This document shows, one piece after another, positions 16,497-24,522 of a stretch of DNA of 35,479 nucleotides (the first letter of the stretch is position 1; each line of letters begins with the position of its first letter). Below the pieces are notes generated by a model. The model saw nothing but the letters and a program-made list of their open reading frames with translations. It had not been told where the DNA came from and ran no database searches. A program made the translations under genes and the position numbers. The stretch lies in assembly GCA_024695315.1 (NCBI GenBank), contig JAILIJ010000075.1:1-35479 (forward strand), given 5' to 3'. Origin of the DNA: Bacteroidaceae bacterium (GTDB taxonomy: Bacteria > Bacteroidota > Bacteroidia > Bacteroidales > Bacteroidaceae).

Positions 16497-18497
16497 TTAG
16501 TTCTTGTAGTTACGAGTTTGTACCTTAATTGCCTCATAGTTGAGTGGCTCCTTAATGAGTGTTGGAGGGGTAGCGTCGTTTCCTTCGTATCTCCAGCAGC
16601 CTACATAGAAGAAGTTCTCGTCGTCACGCTTAGCTTCACCTTCCTCAGTCTGGTGCTCCTCGCGGAAGTGTCCACCGCAAGACTCCTCACGAGAGAGGGC
16701 GTCGTAAGCGATGAGTGAACCCATAGTGATGAAGTCGTCGAGGTGGATTGCCTTGTCGAGCTCTACATTAAGACCATCACGTGAACCTGGGATGAAGAGA
16801 TCTGTGTCGAATGCCTTACGGAGTTCCTTGATCTTTTCGATACCTGTTTCAAGACCCTCCTTAGTACGACCCATTCCGATGTATTCCCAGCAGATGTGTC
16901 CGAGTTCCTTGTGGATAGAGTCAACTGAACGCTTACCCTTGATGTTCATAAGTTTCTGGATACGAGCTTCTGTTGCATCCTCAACCTCCTTGAACTCTGG
17001 AGCGTCAGTAGAGATACGTGGCCAGATAGACTGGTCAGCAAGATAATTCTGGATTGTGTATGGAAGTACGAAGTAACCATCTGCAAGACCCTGCATAAGA
17101 GCTGATGCACCAAGACGGTTAGCACCGTGGTCAGAGAAGTTACATTCACCGATTGCAAAGAGACCTGGGATAGCAGTCTGGAGTTCGTAGTCTACCCAGA
17201 TACCACCCATTGTGTAGTGGATAGCTGGGAAGATCATCATTGGGTTGTAGTAGTCTACACCATTGACAGTCTTACGCTTCTCACCTGGGTTTACGTCTGT
17301 GATTTCCTCATACATATCGAAGAGGTTACCATAACGCTGGAGAACAACATCGAGTCCGAGGCGCTGGATTGACTCAGAGAAGTCAAGGAATACTGCGAGA
17401 CCTGTATTGTTTACACCGAATCCCTTGTCGCAACGCTCCTTAGCAGCACGAGATGCTACGTCACGTGGTACGAGGTTACCGAATGCAGGGTAGCGGCGCT
17501 CCAAGTAGTAGTCACGATCCTCTTCTGGAATCTCAAATCCCTGCTTAGTACCTGCCTGAAGAGCCTTAGCATCCTCAAGTTTCTTTGGTACCCAGATACG
17601 TCCGTCGTTACGGAGTGACTCAGACATAAGAGTAAGCTTAGACTGCTTGTCACCGTGTACAGGGATACATGTTGGGTGAATCTGTACGTAACATGGGTTA
17701 GCGAAGTAAGCACCCTTACGGTAGCAAGACATTGCTGCTGTTACGTTACATCCCATAGCGTTTGTAGAGAGGAAGTAAGTGTTTCCGTAACCACCAGTAG
17801 CGATAACTACTGCGTTAGCTGAGAAACGCTCGAGTTTACCAGTTACGAGGTTCTTTGCGATGATACCGCGAGCACGACCGTTGATGATTACAACGTCGAG
17901 CATCTCATAACGTGTGTAAAGCTTTACCTTACCAGCATTTACCTGACAAGAGAGTGCAGAGTAAGCACCGAGAAGGAGCTGCTGACCTGTCTGTCCCTTA
18001 GCGTAGAAAGTACGTGAAACCTGAGCACCACCGAATGAACGGTTAGCGAGTGTACCACCATATTCACGAGCGAAAGGAACCCCCTGAGCAACACACTGGT
18101 CGATGATTGAGTTTGAAACCTCTGCGAGGCGGTAAACGTTTGCTTCACGAGCACGGTAGTCACCACCCTTTACTGTATCATAGAAAAGACGATATACAGA
18201 GTCACCGTCATTCTGATAATTCTTTGCTGCATTGATACCACCCTGTGCTGCGATAGAGTGAGCACGACGTGGAGAGTCTTGAATACAGAAGTTGAGGACA
18301 TTGAAGCCCATCTCGCCGAGAGATGCTGCTGCAGATGCTCCAGCAAGACCTGTACCAACAACGATAACGTCAAGTTTGAGCTTGTTCTTTGGGTTTACCA
18401 AACGTTGGTGTGCCTTATAGTTAGACCACTTCTCTGCTACAGGTCCCTCAGGAATCTTAGAATCTATTTTGACTGTATTGTCTATATTGATTGCCAT
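16497..18497 (-). CDS. frdA: Fumarate reductase/succinate dehydrogenase flavoprotein subunit
   Basis: The 666-residue catalytic subunit has the FAD dinucleotide-binding motif [10 protein letters not shown] (48-57), the covalent flavin attachment sequence [14 protein letters not shown] with H80, substrate-site motifs such as IHPTCIPV and [15 protein letters not shown], and the FAD-ribose [23 protein letters not shown] region. The C-terminal part has the long insert-rich tail typical of the Bacteroidota/Epsilonproteobacteria-type enzyme. It reduces fumarate to succinate in anaerobic respiration, facing the cytoplasm at the inner membrane. It starts 22 bases after frdC and ends 2 bases before frdB. 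The strong codon preference gives several long spurious frames on both strands across this gene. Confidence 0.96.
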   Translation of the reverse strand: MAINIDNTVKIDSKIPEGPVAEKWSNYKAHQRLVNPKNKLKLDVIVVGTGLAGASAAASLGEMGFNVLNFCIQDSPRRAHSIAAQGGINAAKNYQNDGDSVYRLFYDTVKGGDYRAREANVYRLAEVSNSIIDQCVAQGVPFAREYGGTLANRSFGGAQVSRTFYAKGQTGQQLLLGAYSALSCQVNAGKVKLYTRYEMLDVVIINGRARGIIAKNLVTGKLERFSANAVVIATGGYGNTYFLSTNAMGCNVTAAMSCYRKGAYFANPCYVQIHPTCIPVHGDKQSKLTLMSESLRNDGRIWVPKKLEDAKALQAGTKQGFEIPEEDRDYYLERRYPAFGNLVPRDVASRAAKERCDKGFGVNNTGLAVFLDFSESIQRLGLDVVLQRYGNLFDMYEEITDVNPGEKRKTVNGVDYYNPMMIFPAIHYTMGGIWVDYELQTAIPGLFAIGECNFSDHGANRLGASALMQGLADGYFVLPYTIQNYLADQSIWPRISTDAPEFKEVEDATEARIQKLMNIKGKRSVDSIHKELGHICWEYIGMGRTKEGLETGIEKIKELRKAFDTDLFIPGSRDGLNVELDKAIHLDDFITMGSLIAYDALSREESCGGHFREEHQTEEGEAKRDDENFFYVGCWRYEGNDATPPTLIKEPLNYEAIKVQTRNYKN

Positions 18498-18519
18498 AAT
18501 AATCTAGAAATAAAAGATT

Positions 18520-19242
18520 TTACATAATGAATGGTAGAACGTTGCCGTCTAACTTACCCAGGCTATCTGGACAGAGGCAGAAAAGAATTACCACGAGAGC
18601 GAAAGCACCCATAATTAGTGTAGCCCAAATCTGACCGATGCACTTCCAGCGGTTGAACCAGATGTGACCAGATACGCCAAGTGTCTGCATTGAAGACCAC
18701 ATACCGTGAGCAAGGTGGAACCAGATTGCTACAATCCAAATGAGGTAGAGAACTGTGTAGATGTAAGAAGCAGTTGTGCCGCTACCGAAAGTGAAAGCAA
18801 TCCATCCAAAGCCGTCTGTTGGAGCGATAGCCTTGTGAGCACCGATAAGCTCAGCAAGCATCATGTTCTCCCAGAAATGGTGTAGGTGTAGGATAAGTCC
18901 CAAGCAGATGATGATTCCGAGAGCAAACATGTTTTGGCTTGCCCACTCAACCTTCTCTGGTTTTGAAGTGATAGCATACTTGTTGTTACCACGAGCCTTA
19001 GCATTCTGATGTGTAAGAATGAGTGCAAACACAATGTGAATTGCCATAAGTGCTGCAAGACCAGCAGTTGCAACAAGTGCATACCAGTTTGAACCAAGGA
19101 GTTTACAAATCTGGTTGTACGCCTCTGCGCTGAAAATCGCTACAACATTCATGCATGCATGAAATGTAAGGAAGAGAATGAGTGCCAGACCAGTTACCGA
19201 CATCACAACTTTCCTTCCGATTGAAGAGTTACATAACCACAT
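18520..19242 (-). CDS. frdC: Fumarate reductase/succinate dehydrogenase cytochrome b subunit
   Basis: The 240-residue membrane anchor has five predicted helices at about 12-36, 53-77, 103-124, 160-182 and 203-225, the layout of single-subunit (type B) di-heme cytochrome b558. Candidate heme ligands are H28 (TFHAC), H69 (AIHIV), one of H119/H121/H122 and H176 or H179 (WFHLAHGMW). The subunit passes electrons from menaquinol to FrdB. It is first in the operon, with a predicted leader of about 90 bases carrying overlapping hairpins (19306-19329) behind a consensus promoter (19339-19369). Confidence 0.93.
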   Translation of the reverse strand: MWLCNSSIGRKVVMSVTGLALILFLTFHACMNVVAIFSAEAYNQICKLLGSNWYALVATAGLAALMAIHIVFALILTHQNAKARGNNKYAITSKPEKVEWASQNMFALGIIICLGLILHLHHFWENMMLAELIGAHKAIAPTDGFGWIAFTFGSGTTASYIYTVLYLIWIVAIWFHLAHGMWSSMQTLGVSGHIWFNRWKCIGQIWATLIMGAFALVVILFCLCPDSLGKLDGNVLPFIM

Positions 19243-19305
19243 AAAATGATTGAATTTAAAGTTATAAAATTATTTTTGAATTTTAATATTTGTTATCCTT
19301 AATGT

Positions 19306-19329
19306 AGGGTATGGAGTATACCCTCCATA
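19306..19329 (-). promoter_or_regulatory. Two overlapping, mutually exclusive hairpins in the frd leader
   Basis: Two perfect 7-bp inverted repeats share bases: AGGGTAT/ATACCCT (19306-19312 with 19318-19324, 5-base loop) and TATGGAG/CTCCATA (19310-19316 with 19323-19329, 6-base loop). Only one can form at a time. They lie just past the -7 element, at the expected 5' end of the transcript. They could act as a 5' stabilising hairpin, a regulatory switch or an operator on DNA. Function is inferred only. Confidence 0.55.
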
Positions 19330-19338
19330 GGAATTTTG

Positions 19339-19369
19339 CAAATGTAGTTTTTTTTGTTCTAATATCAAA
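19339..19369 (-). promoter_or_regulatory. Consensus Bacteroidota promoter for frdCAB
   Basis: The minus strand has TTTG (19366-19369), exactly 19 bases, then TACATTTG (19339-19346), matching the -33 TTTG and -7 TANNTTTG consensus. The start site is expected near 19332, about 90 bases upstream of frdC. The -33 box touches the U-tract of the terminator at 19386-19417. Confidence 0.85.
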
Positions 19370-19385
19370 ACAAAATATAATAAAA

Positions 19386-19417
19386 TATGCTGAGGAAAGT
19401 GTTATTTCCTCAGCATA
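19386..19417 (-). terminator. Terminator overlapping the end of the 64-residue gene
   Basis: A 13-bp perfect stem (TATGCTGAGGAAA, 19386-19398; complement at 19405-19417) with a 6-base loop is followed on the minus strand by a T-rich run. The upstream arm is coding (last codons of the 64-residue protein) and the stop codon lies in the loop. Confidence 0.85.
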
Positions 19418-19596
19418 CTTGTAAACTTATCTGTCAATTGTTTTCTCTGCTCGTCAGTTATTGTAGAAAAATCCTCGTCCAAAATTGTTGCGAAAGCTTG
19501 TTCTGCCTTTGCTCTCATCTGTGCCTTTCCGGCTCTAAGTCCTGATGACAATTCTGTTTTTGGCAATAACTGTCTATTGAAATTTCCGTCTGACAT
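19402..19596 (-). CDS. Small conserved-looking protein of unknown function (64 aa)
   Basis: The 64-residue product is soluble, with no signal peptide or membrane segment. It begins MSDGNFNRQLLPKTELSSGLRAGKAQ and is then mostly helical (AQMRAKAEQAFATILDEDF, then TDEQRKQLTDKFTSMLRK). I do not recognise the family. Support for a real gene: amphipathic helical composition, codon use like its neighbours, position 54 bases after the outer-membrane protein gene on the same strand, and a strong terminator whose upstream arm is formed by its last codons. No promoter of its own was found, so it may be co-transcribed with the barrel protein. Without a database search the function stays open. Confidence 0.7.
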   Translation of the reverse strand: MSDGNFNRQLLPKTELSSGLRAGKAQMRAKAEQAFATILDEDFSTITDEQRKQLTDKFTSMLRK

Positions 19597-19650
19597 TTAA
19601 CAATACAATTTTTGTGTTTTTATTTGTTGTCTGTCAAAATACTATTGTGT

Positions 19651-20472
19651 TTAGAACATGTTGAATCCTATACGGAAATTGATTACAGGATAAATCTGTA
19701 TATTAGTGAACGTTTTTAGGAGTCCACCATTGCTACCACTTGTATCCTGCTTTGGAAGTTCGTAAGAATATTCTGTATTGTTGCCATCTTCATCATAGAT
19801 GGTTGGTGTAGTGTACACCTTAGGCTGTCCCCAAAACATTACTCCAGCTTCAACCATCCAGTCGAAACTCTTGTCAGATACTGCTTTTCCCCATCCGAGA
19901 CCTACGTATGGCTTGAGTTTGCTTGTCTCAATCCATCCGTCAATTTTTCCGTCAACATTTGGAAGAAGAACATAGTTTCCGAGCTGAGGACCCCAAAGTT
20001 CATCTGCTCTACTGCTATATGGGTTGCTATTTGCACTTACATTATGGAGCCATACTTGTTTGAGCATGTCTTCATTACCAACATTTTCCAAATCGAAAGT
20101 CTTACCTCCATTGATATAAGCACCTAAAGTCAGGTGAAGAGGTAACTCCTGAGAGAAATAGAAATCAAAGAGGATTTTAGCATTAAAGAAGTTTGCTGTT
20201 CCTTTGATATCTGTCTCGTTGTTATGAAGAGGGTCAACGCTTTCTTTATTGTATTTAAGAGTAGTTGTCAAAGATACAGGAGGCATGTAAGTAGCTCCGG
20301 CTCTTACTTGTACATAATTACCTATTGGCATGCCAAGTTCAAGACCTACACCAGGTGTACCTGCTGTTATACCTAAAGCCATGTGATTAAACATGTTTGT
20401 GTCATCCTCCTGAGCCTGAACAGCTGTTGTTGAAAGGAAGAGCGCAGCAATTAACGTAGATAATACTCTCAT
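19651..20472 (-). CDS. Outer-membrane beta-barrel protein
   Basis: The 273-residue protein has a signal peptide (MRVLSTLIAALFLSTTAVQA, cleavage before Q21). The mature part shows alternating beta strands with aromatic girdles (GNYVQVRAGATYMP, AKILFDFYFSQELPLHLTLGAYING, LKPYVGLGWGKA, FDWMVEAGVMFWG) and ends in a strand with terminal phenylalanine (YPVINFRIGFNMF), the usual outer-membrane assembly signal. It fits the porin-like or outer-membrane protein beta-barrel families common in Bacteroidota; ligand or pore function is unknown. Its -7 element is at 20552-20559, giving a leader of roughly 70 bases. The 64-residue gene follows 54 bases later. Confidence 0.82.
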   Translation of the reverse strand: MRVLSTLIAALFLSTTAVQAQEDDTNMFNHMALGITAGTPGVGLELGMPIGNYVQVRAGATYMPPVSLTTTLKYNKESVDPLHNNETDIKGTANFFNAKILFDFYFSQELPLHLTLGAYINGGKTFDLENVGNEDMLKQVWLHNVSANSNPYSSRADELWGPQLGNYVLLPNVDGKIDGWIETSKLKPYVGLGWGKAVSDKSFDWMVEAGVMFWGQPKVYTTPTIYDEDGNNTEYSYELPKQDTSGSNGGLLKTFTNIQIYPVINFRIGFNMF

Positions 20473-20551
20473 TTTTGTTATACCTATTTTTTTTGTTTAT
20501 AATCCAGTCCGGATATTGAATAAAAGTAAAATGTTGAATCAAAATAGTTTG

Positions 20552-20559
20552 CAAAAATA
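20552..20559 (-). promoter_or_regulatory. Bacteroidota -7 element for the beta-barrel protein gene
   Basis: TATTTTTG on the minus strand lies 79 bases upstream of the ATG at 20472. It is back-to-back with the ribD promoter. The -33 region has only a partial match. Confidence 0.5.
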
Positions 20560-20622
20560 TATCTTTTTTTTATAATATTCACAATTATAAATTGTTTTTT
20601 ATGGTTTTGCCGAAAATATCTC

Positions 20623-20630
20623 TTAATTTT
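20623..20630 (+). promoter_or_regulatory. Bacteroidota -7 element for ribD
   Basis: TAATTTTG on the plus strand matches TANNTTTG and ends 25 bases before the chosen ATG at 20656. No exact TTTG occurs at 19-bp spacing. No FMN riboswitch was recognised, and the leader is too short for one. Confidence 0.5.
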
Positions 20631-20655
20631 GTCATAAAAATACCGGAAATTGCAA

Positions 20656-21609
20656 ATGACAAATGACGAAAAATATATTAGTCGATGTATTCAGTTGGCT
20701 AAAAATGGCTGGATGAATTCCCAGCCAAATCCAATGGTAGGGGCTGTTATTGTATATAATGATACGATTATTGGTGAGGGCTATCATGTCAGATGTGGCG
20801 AAGGACATGCGGAGGTTAATGCTTGTGCTTCTGTTTTGCCTGAAAATGAGCACTTATTGAAGGACTCAACTATATATGTGAGTCTTGAACCATGTAGTCA
20901 TTATGGTAAGACACCACCTTGTGCAGAATTGCTCGTTTCTAAAGGATTCAAGAGATGTGTTGTAGGCTGTATGGATCCTTTTGCTAAGGTGCAGGGTAGG
21001 GGAATAAAACGTCTTCGTGACGCTGGAATGGAAGTGACTGTTGGGGTGCTCGAGGAAGAGTGTAAGGCTCTTAATACACGTTTTATGACTTTCCATGGTA
21101 AACAAAGACCGCTCATTACCTTGAAGTGGGCACAGAGTGCCGATGGATTTATTGATGGACATATTTCCACCCCTTATACACAGATGGTTTGCCATAAACG
21201 TCGCGCTGAGCATCAAGCAATTCTCGTTGGGCATAGTACCTGGACTATTGATAATCCTGGACTTGATGTTCGTTCATGGGTAGGTAAGAATCCTAAGATA
21301 TATGTTGCAGGTAATCATTTTACCGATAAGGAATGTATAGAAATAGAATCACGTGGCGGAAAGATTCTTGGGGGAGATGTGAACGATTTTCTTCATACAT
21401 TATACGAAGATGGAGTTCAGACTTTACTTGTTGAGGGGGGGGCTAAACTTCTCCAGTCTTTTATTGATAGTGGACTTTGGGATTCTGCTTATATTGAGAC
21501 TGGTAGTGCACCAATACATGGAAATGTTAAGGCTCCAAATCTTTATAATGCTACACTAAAAGAAAGACAATATTATATGGGTCGTATAATAGAGAAATAT
21601 GTTCTTTGA
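20656..21609 (+). CDS. ribD: Bifunctional riboflavin biosynthesis deaminase/reductase RibD
   Basis: The 317-residue enzyme carries out the deamination and side-chain reduction steps after GTP cyclohydrolase II. The N-terminal cytidine-deaminase-like domain has zinc ligands H51, C80 and C89 and catalytic E53 (HAEVNA, then EPCSHYGKTPPC). The C-terminal reductase domain (from about 152) has TLKWAQSADGFIDG, RAEHQAILVGHSTWTIDNPGLDVR and LLVEGGAKLL. The reductase half is short, about 165 residues, with a compressed region after KNPKIYVAGN. I chose ATG 20656 over the in-frame TTG at 20650 because MTNDEKYISRCIQLA fits the family start and ATG is preferred. It is a lone rib gene, ending at the bidirectional terminator at 21721-21755. 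Confidence 0.93.
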   Translation: MTNDEKYISRCIQLAKNGWMNSQPNPMVGAVIVYNDTIIGEGYHVRCGEGHAEVNACASVLPENEHLLKDSTIYVSLEPCSHYGKTPPCAELLVSKGFKRCVVGCMDPFAKVQGRGIKRLRDAGMEVTVGVLEEECKALNTRFMTFHGKQRPLITLKWAQSADGFIDGHISTPYTQMVCHKRRAEHQAILVGHSTWTIDNPGLDVRSWVGKNPKIYVAGNHFTDKECIEIESRGGKILGGDVNDFLHTLYEDGVQTLLVEGGAKLLQSFIDSGLWDSAYIETGSAPIHGNVKAPNLYNATLKERQYYMGRIIEKYVL

Positions 21610-21720
21610 GGGTACGAGTACTCATGCTTTTTTCTTGAAGAATAACAATTTCGACTACAGAAAAATAAACAATCTTTTATAGTACAATTTTACTACTTAC
21701 GAAGTTTGACTTAATAAATG

Positions 21721-21755
21721 AAAAGAACCTATCTAATAGAAAGATAGGTTCTTTT
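21721..21755. terminator. Bidirectional terminator between ribD and the Lrp-family gene
   Basis: A 14-bp perfect stem (AAAAGAACCTATCT, 21721-21734; complement at 21742-21755) with a 7-base loop has A- and T-rich flanks on both sides and lies between convergent genes. Confidence 0.88.
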
Positions 21756-21772
21756 ATTATATTTATATGAAA

Positions 21773-22297
21773 TTAGTCTATTTCGTCGTCAAGTACGACC
21801 TCAGTCTTAGCCTTAGGAGAAACATTTTCCTCTTGTTCAATAACGTTGATAGGTACTTGCTTTTTAATACTCTGATCGAGAGATATTAACGTTTCAGTAG
21901 AGTCGACACCATGAATGCCTTGAATTTTTCTGTTTAGAAGATCCATAAGTTGTTCATTGTCGCGAGCATAAAGCTTAACGAGCATAGAGTAAGGGCCCGT
22001 AGTGTAGTGGCACTCAACGATTTCAGGAATCTTCTTTAGTTCTTCAACAACTTGAGCATACATAGAACCCTTTTCGAGTTTTATACCCACATAAGTACAT
22101 GTTTTGTATCCGAGGCTCTTAGGATTAACATGATATCCAGAACCTACAATTACATTCATATCGATAAGTCTCTGCACGCGCTGATGGATAGCTGCACGAG
22201 ATACACCACAAACAGCTGCGACGTCCTTGAAAGGAATACGTGCATTGCAGGAAATAATTTCCATTATCTGCTTATCGAGTTTATCAATTTTTTCCAT
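21773..22297 (-). CDS. Lrp/AsnC family transcriptional regulator
   Basis: The 174-residue protein has the Lrp/AsnC plan: an N-terminal winged helix-turn-helix (DKLDKQIMEIISCNARIPFKDVAAVCGVSRAAIHQRVQRLIDMNVI; recognition region about 25-44) and a RAM ligand-binding domain at about 65-145 (TCTYVGIKLEKGS, EIVECHYTTGPYSMLVKLYARDNEQL, IQGIHGVDSTETLISLDQ). A 25-residue acidic tail follows. Such proteins form octamers and sense amino acids or related small molecules; the target genes here are unknown. It is a single-gene unit with a consensus promoter at 22328-22358, facing ribD across a shared terminator. Confidence 0.93.
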   Translation of the reverse strand: MEKIDKLDKQIMEIISCNARIPFKDVAAVCGVSRAAIHQRVQRLIDMNVIVGSGYHVNPKSLGYKTCTYVGIKLEKGSMYAQVVEELKKIPEIVECHYTTGPYSMLVKLYARDNEQLMDLLNRKIQGIHGVDSTETLISLDQSIKKQVPINVIEQEENVSPKAKTEVVLDDEID

Positions 22298-22327
22298 TTC
22301 TGTATTGTTAGATTGTCATTTTGTAAA

Positions 22328-22358
22328 CAAAAATAGCTATTTCTTTTCAAATAACAAA
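22328..22358 (-). promoter_or_regulatory. Consensus Bacteroidota promoter for the Lrp-family gene
   Basis: The minus strand has TTTG (22355-22358), exactly 19 bases, then TATTTTTG (22328-22335). The -7 box lies 30 bases upstream of the ATG. Confidence 0.82.
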
Positions 22359-22420
22359 CCAAAAAGTCGAAAAAAAATAATAATTTGTATTTTTTTGAGG
22401 AAAAGGATAATTATAATCAA

Positions 22421-22450
22421 AAAAAGGATAGGCTTCTGCCTATCCTTTTT
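22421..22450 (-). terminator. Terminator after the exported FKBP genes
   Basis: A 13-bp perfect stem (AAAAAGGATAGGC, 22421-22433; complement at 22438-22450) with a 4-base loop is followed on the minus strand by a T-rich run. It lies 26 bases past the stop at 22477. Confidence 0.9.
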
Positions 22451-22476
22451 ATATGTATTGTAAAGTGTGGTTTACA

Positions 22477-23571
22477 TTATTTCTTTTTAGATTTTGCATT
22501 ATCCTTATTTGAGCCTTCGTTTCTTTTTGCAGCCACTTCATTTGCTGTCACATTTTCAAGAAGTTCAACTGTGAAGACAAGTGCTGAGTAAGGCTTGATG
22601 TCCTTACCTTGTTCGCGATCTCCGTATGCCAACTGGTAAGGTATGTAGAGTTCCCATCTACTTCCTACAGGCATAAGCATAAGTGCTTCTGTCCATCCCT
22701 TTATAACCTGGTTTGCCTGGAATATTGCTGGTTCCTTGCGCTTGTATGAAGAGTCAAATACTGTACCGTCGATAAGACGTCCTTCGTAATTAACTTTCAC
22801 TTTGTCTGCGCGCTTTGCTTTTTCTGAGTTCTTGTCACCTTCTAAAAGAACCTTGTATTGGAGTCCGCTTGGAAGAGTTACCACGCCTTCCTTCTTTTTG
22901 TTCTCCTCAAGGAATTTCTCTCCGGCCCTACGGTTATCTCCGTACATAGCCTCCATGTTTTCTTCCTGGCGCTTTTTTCCCTTTTCCTGGAGTTCCCTTC
23001 CAGCTTCATCAGCTGAGATAGAGTTCTGGCCAAGAAGTCCCTGCATAAGTGCTGTAGCTACGATTTTGATGTCGATTTTTTTCTCAGGTGTAGCTGCGAA
23101 CCATTCTTTTGATAGGTTGTTAGTCATCATTTCTACTTGACCACCAAGGCTATAACCTGCAGCGTATGCGTGATTCTCTTTGTCATTAGGATCTACAGAT
23201 GTACGATATAGAACTCCTTCGACAAATTTGTTTATGTGTGTTGTGTCTACATTTAGCTGACCGGTAACGTATTGCTTGAGTCCTCTTGACTGTGCAACAC
23301 CAAAGATGTATGCTATGGAGTCGTCTGCATTATTGAGCGCTGGGGTTCCCAAACTTATTCCGTTTGTTGGCTTACCAGCTTTCTGAGCTTCGATAAATGC
23401 TTTGAGATCTGCTGCCTGTTTTGCCTTGAACTCCTTTAGTTCCTGTGCTTTTTGTGCTTTAGCGGCTTTTGCTGCGGCTTTTGCTGCAGCAATGCTGTCC
23501 TTTACTGACATCTGTGCATTTGCTGCAAGAGATGAAAGAGCAATAAGTGAGAAAAATAAAATTTTTTTCAT
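22477..23571 (-). CDS. Periplasmic FKBP-type peptidyl-prolyl cis-trans isomerase
   Basis: The 364-residue protein has a Sec signal peptide (MKKILFFSLIALSSLAANA, cleavage before Q20) and no lipobox, so it is probably periplasmic. An alanine/lysine-rich helix (about 27-65) leads into an FkpA/Mip-type N-terminal dimerisation domain (about 80-225) and then the FKBP catalytic domain (about 228-340: LPSGLQYKVLLEG, VNYEGRLIDGTVFDSSYKR, QVIKGWTEALMLMPVGSRWELYIPYQLAYG, ALVFTVELL). Active-site residues of the VFDSS, VIKGW and AYG motifs are present. A lysine- and asparagine-rich tail of about 20 residues ends it. It lies downstream of the lipoprotein FKBP gene, separated by about 90 bases with a 15-bp hairpin and no promoter of its own. 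Confidence 0.93.
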   Translation of the reverse strand: MKKILFFSLIALSSLAANAQMSVKDSIAAAKAAAKAAKAQKAQELKEFKAKQAADLKAFIEAQKAGKPTNGISLGTPALNNADDSIAYIFGVAQSRGLKQYVTGQLNVDTTHINKFVEGVLYRTSVDPNDKENHAYAAGYSLGGQVEMMTNNLSKEWFAATPEKKIDIKIVATALMQGLLGQNSISADEAGRELQEKGKKRQEENMEAMYGDNRRAGEKFLEENKKKEGVVTLPSGLQYKVLLEGDKNSEKAKRADKVKVNYEGRLIDGTVFDSSYKRKEPAIFQANQVIKGWTEALMLMPVGSRWELYIPYQLAYGDREQGKDIKPYSALVFTVELLENVTANEVAAKRNEGSNKDNAKSKKK

Positions 23572-23600
23572 GATAGATATTGTTGCTATTTTAACTTACA

Positions 23601-23635
23601 AATCCGAAATCCAAAAAACATTTGGATTTCGGATT
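23601..23635 (-). terminator. Strong hairpin between the two exported FKBP genes (possible attenuator)
   Basis: A 15-bp perfect stem (AATCCGAAATCCAAA, 23601-23615; complement at 23621-23635) with a 5-base loop follows the lipoprotein FKBP stop. The minus-strand sequence after it is not a T-run, so termination would be partial. It may set the expression ratio of the two genes or protect the upstream mRNA's 3' end. Confidence 0.55.
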
Positions 23636-23661
23636 CTGTAAATTTTCGTTTTATACCTTAA

Positions 23662-24522
23662 TTATTTAAGAGTCTCGATAGTGAAGATAAGAGTTGAGAA
23701 AGGCTTAATCTTACCCATGTTCTGAGTTCCGTATGCCTGATCGTAAGGGATAGTAACTTCCCACTTAGATCCTGCTGGCATAATTCTGAGAACCTCAACC
23801 CATCCTGGAATTACTCGTGGCATTCTCATATTAACCTCGAATGGTTCTTCGCGCTTATTAGAAGAATCGAATACTGTACCATCGATGAGCTTACCTTCAT
23901 AGTTTACCTTAACAATAGAAGTGTCTGTTGGAGTTGCTCCGTCACCCTCTACGAGGACTTTGTACTGAACTCCGTTTGGAAGTACCTTAACGCCTTCCTT
24001 CTTCTGGTTCTCTGCGAGGTACTTCTCACCTGCAGCTTTGTTGTCGCCGAATTGCTTAACCAAGTTAGCCTCCTTAATTGGCTCGAGCTTCTGCTGGAAG
24101 AGCATCATAGCTGAGTCTGTAGAAATATTAGCTGTACCATTGAGACCTTCAATCATACCAGCGAGAAGGTTATTTACGTTTACTGACTTTGTTGAGTCGC
24201 CAGCGTAAATCTCGTTAGAGAGGCCATTAGCCATCTGCTGAACCTGCTTACCAATCTCAAGTCCCTTCATATATGCGTCCTTTCTTGGGTCAGCCTCGTT
24301 GATGGCACCTTCTTTCATACCCTTGATGAACTCATCAATATATGCTGTATCAACTCCAAGCTGCATTGTCATATACTGCTTGAGGCCTTGAGCCTGAGCG
24401 ATACCAAGGTGATATACCAATGAATCTACATCTTCTTTAAGGTCTGCTTTTACACTTTTGTTGCAGCCTGTGAATGTCATGGCAGTTACTGCTACAGCTG
24501 CCAACATCATAATTTTTCTCAT
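23662..24522 (-). CDS. Lipoprotein FKBP-type peptidyl-prolyl cis-trans isomerase
   Basis: The frame opens at 24549, but Met10 (24522) gives a standard lipoprotein signal, MRKIMMLAAVAVTAMTFTGC with C20, so I start there; the product is then 286 residues. An FkpA-type N-terminal helical domain (about 25-160) precedes the FKBP domain (about 170-286: LPNGVQYKVLVEG, VNYEGKLIDGTVFDSSNKR, RVIPGWVEVLRIMPAGSKWEVTIPYDQAYG, TLIFTIETLK). Compared with the two other FKBPs here it has a slightly longer loop before VIPGW (NMRMPR). It probably assists folding of envelope proteins from a lipid anchor. A -7 element at 24570-24577 drives it, with the periplasmic FKBP downstream. Codon use suggests high expression. 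Confidence 0.92.
   Translation of the reverse strand: MRKIMMLAAVAVTAMTFTGCNKSVKADLKEDVDSLVYHLGIAQAQGLKQYMTMQLGVDTAYIDEFIKGMKEGAINEADPRKDAYMKGLEIGKQVQQMANGLSNEIYAGDSTKSVNVNNLLAGMIEGLNGTANISTDSAMMLFQQKLEPIKEANLVKQFGDNKAAGEKYLAENQKKEGVKVLPNGVQYKVLVEGDGATPTDTSIVKVNYEGKLIDGTVFDSSNKREEPFEVNMRMPRVIPGWVEVLRIMPAGSKWEVTIPYDQAYGTQNMGKIKPFSTLIFTIETLK

Noticed and set aside
16711-18527. Frames on both strands across frdA
   Set aside because: Shadows of a highly biased, well-conserved coding sequence; no start context or family similarity.
20650-20655. TTG start for ribD six bases upstream of the ATG
   Set aside because: The ATG at 20656 fits the family N-terminus and is the more usual codon.
20560-20655. 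FMN riboswitch upstream of ribD
   Set aside because: The leader after the -7 element is only about 20 bases and no conserved RFN-element segments are visible.
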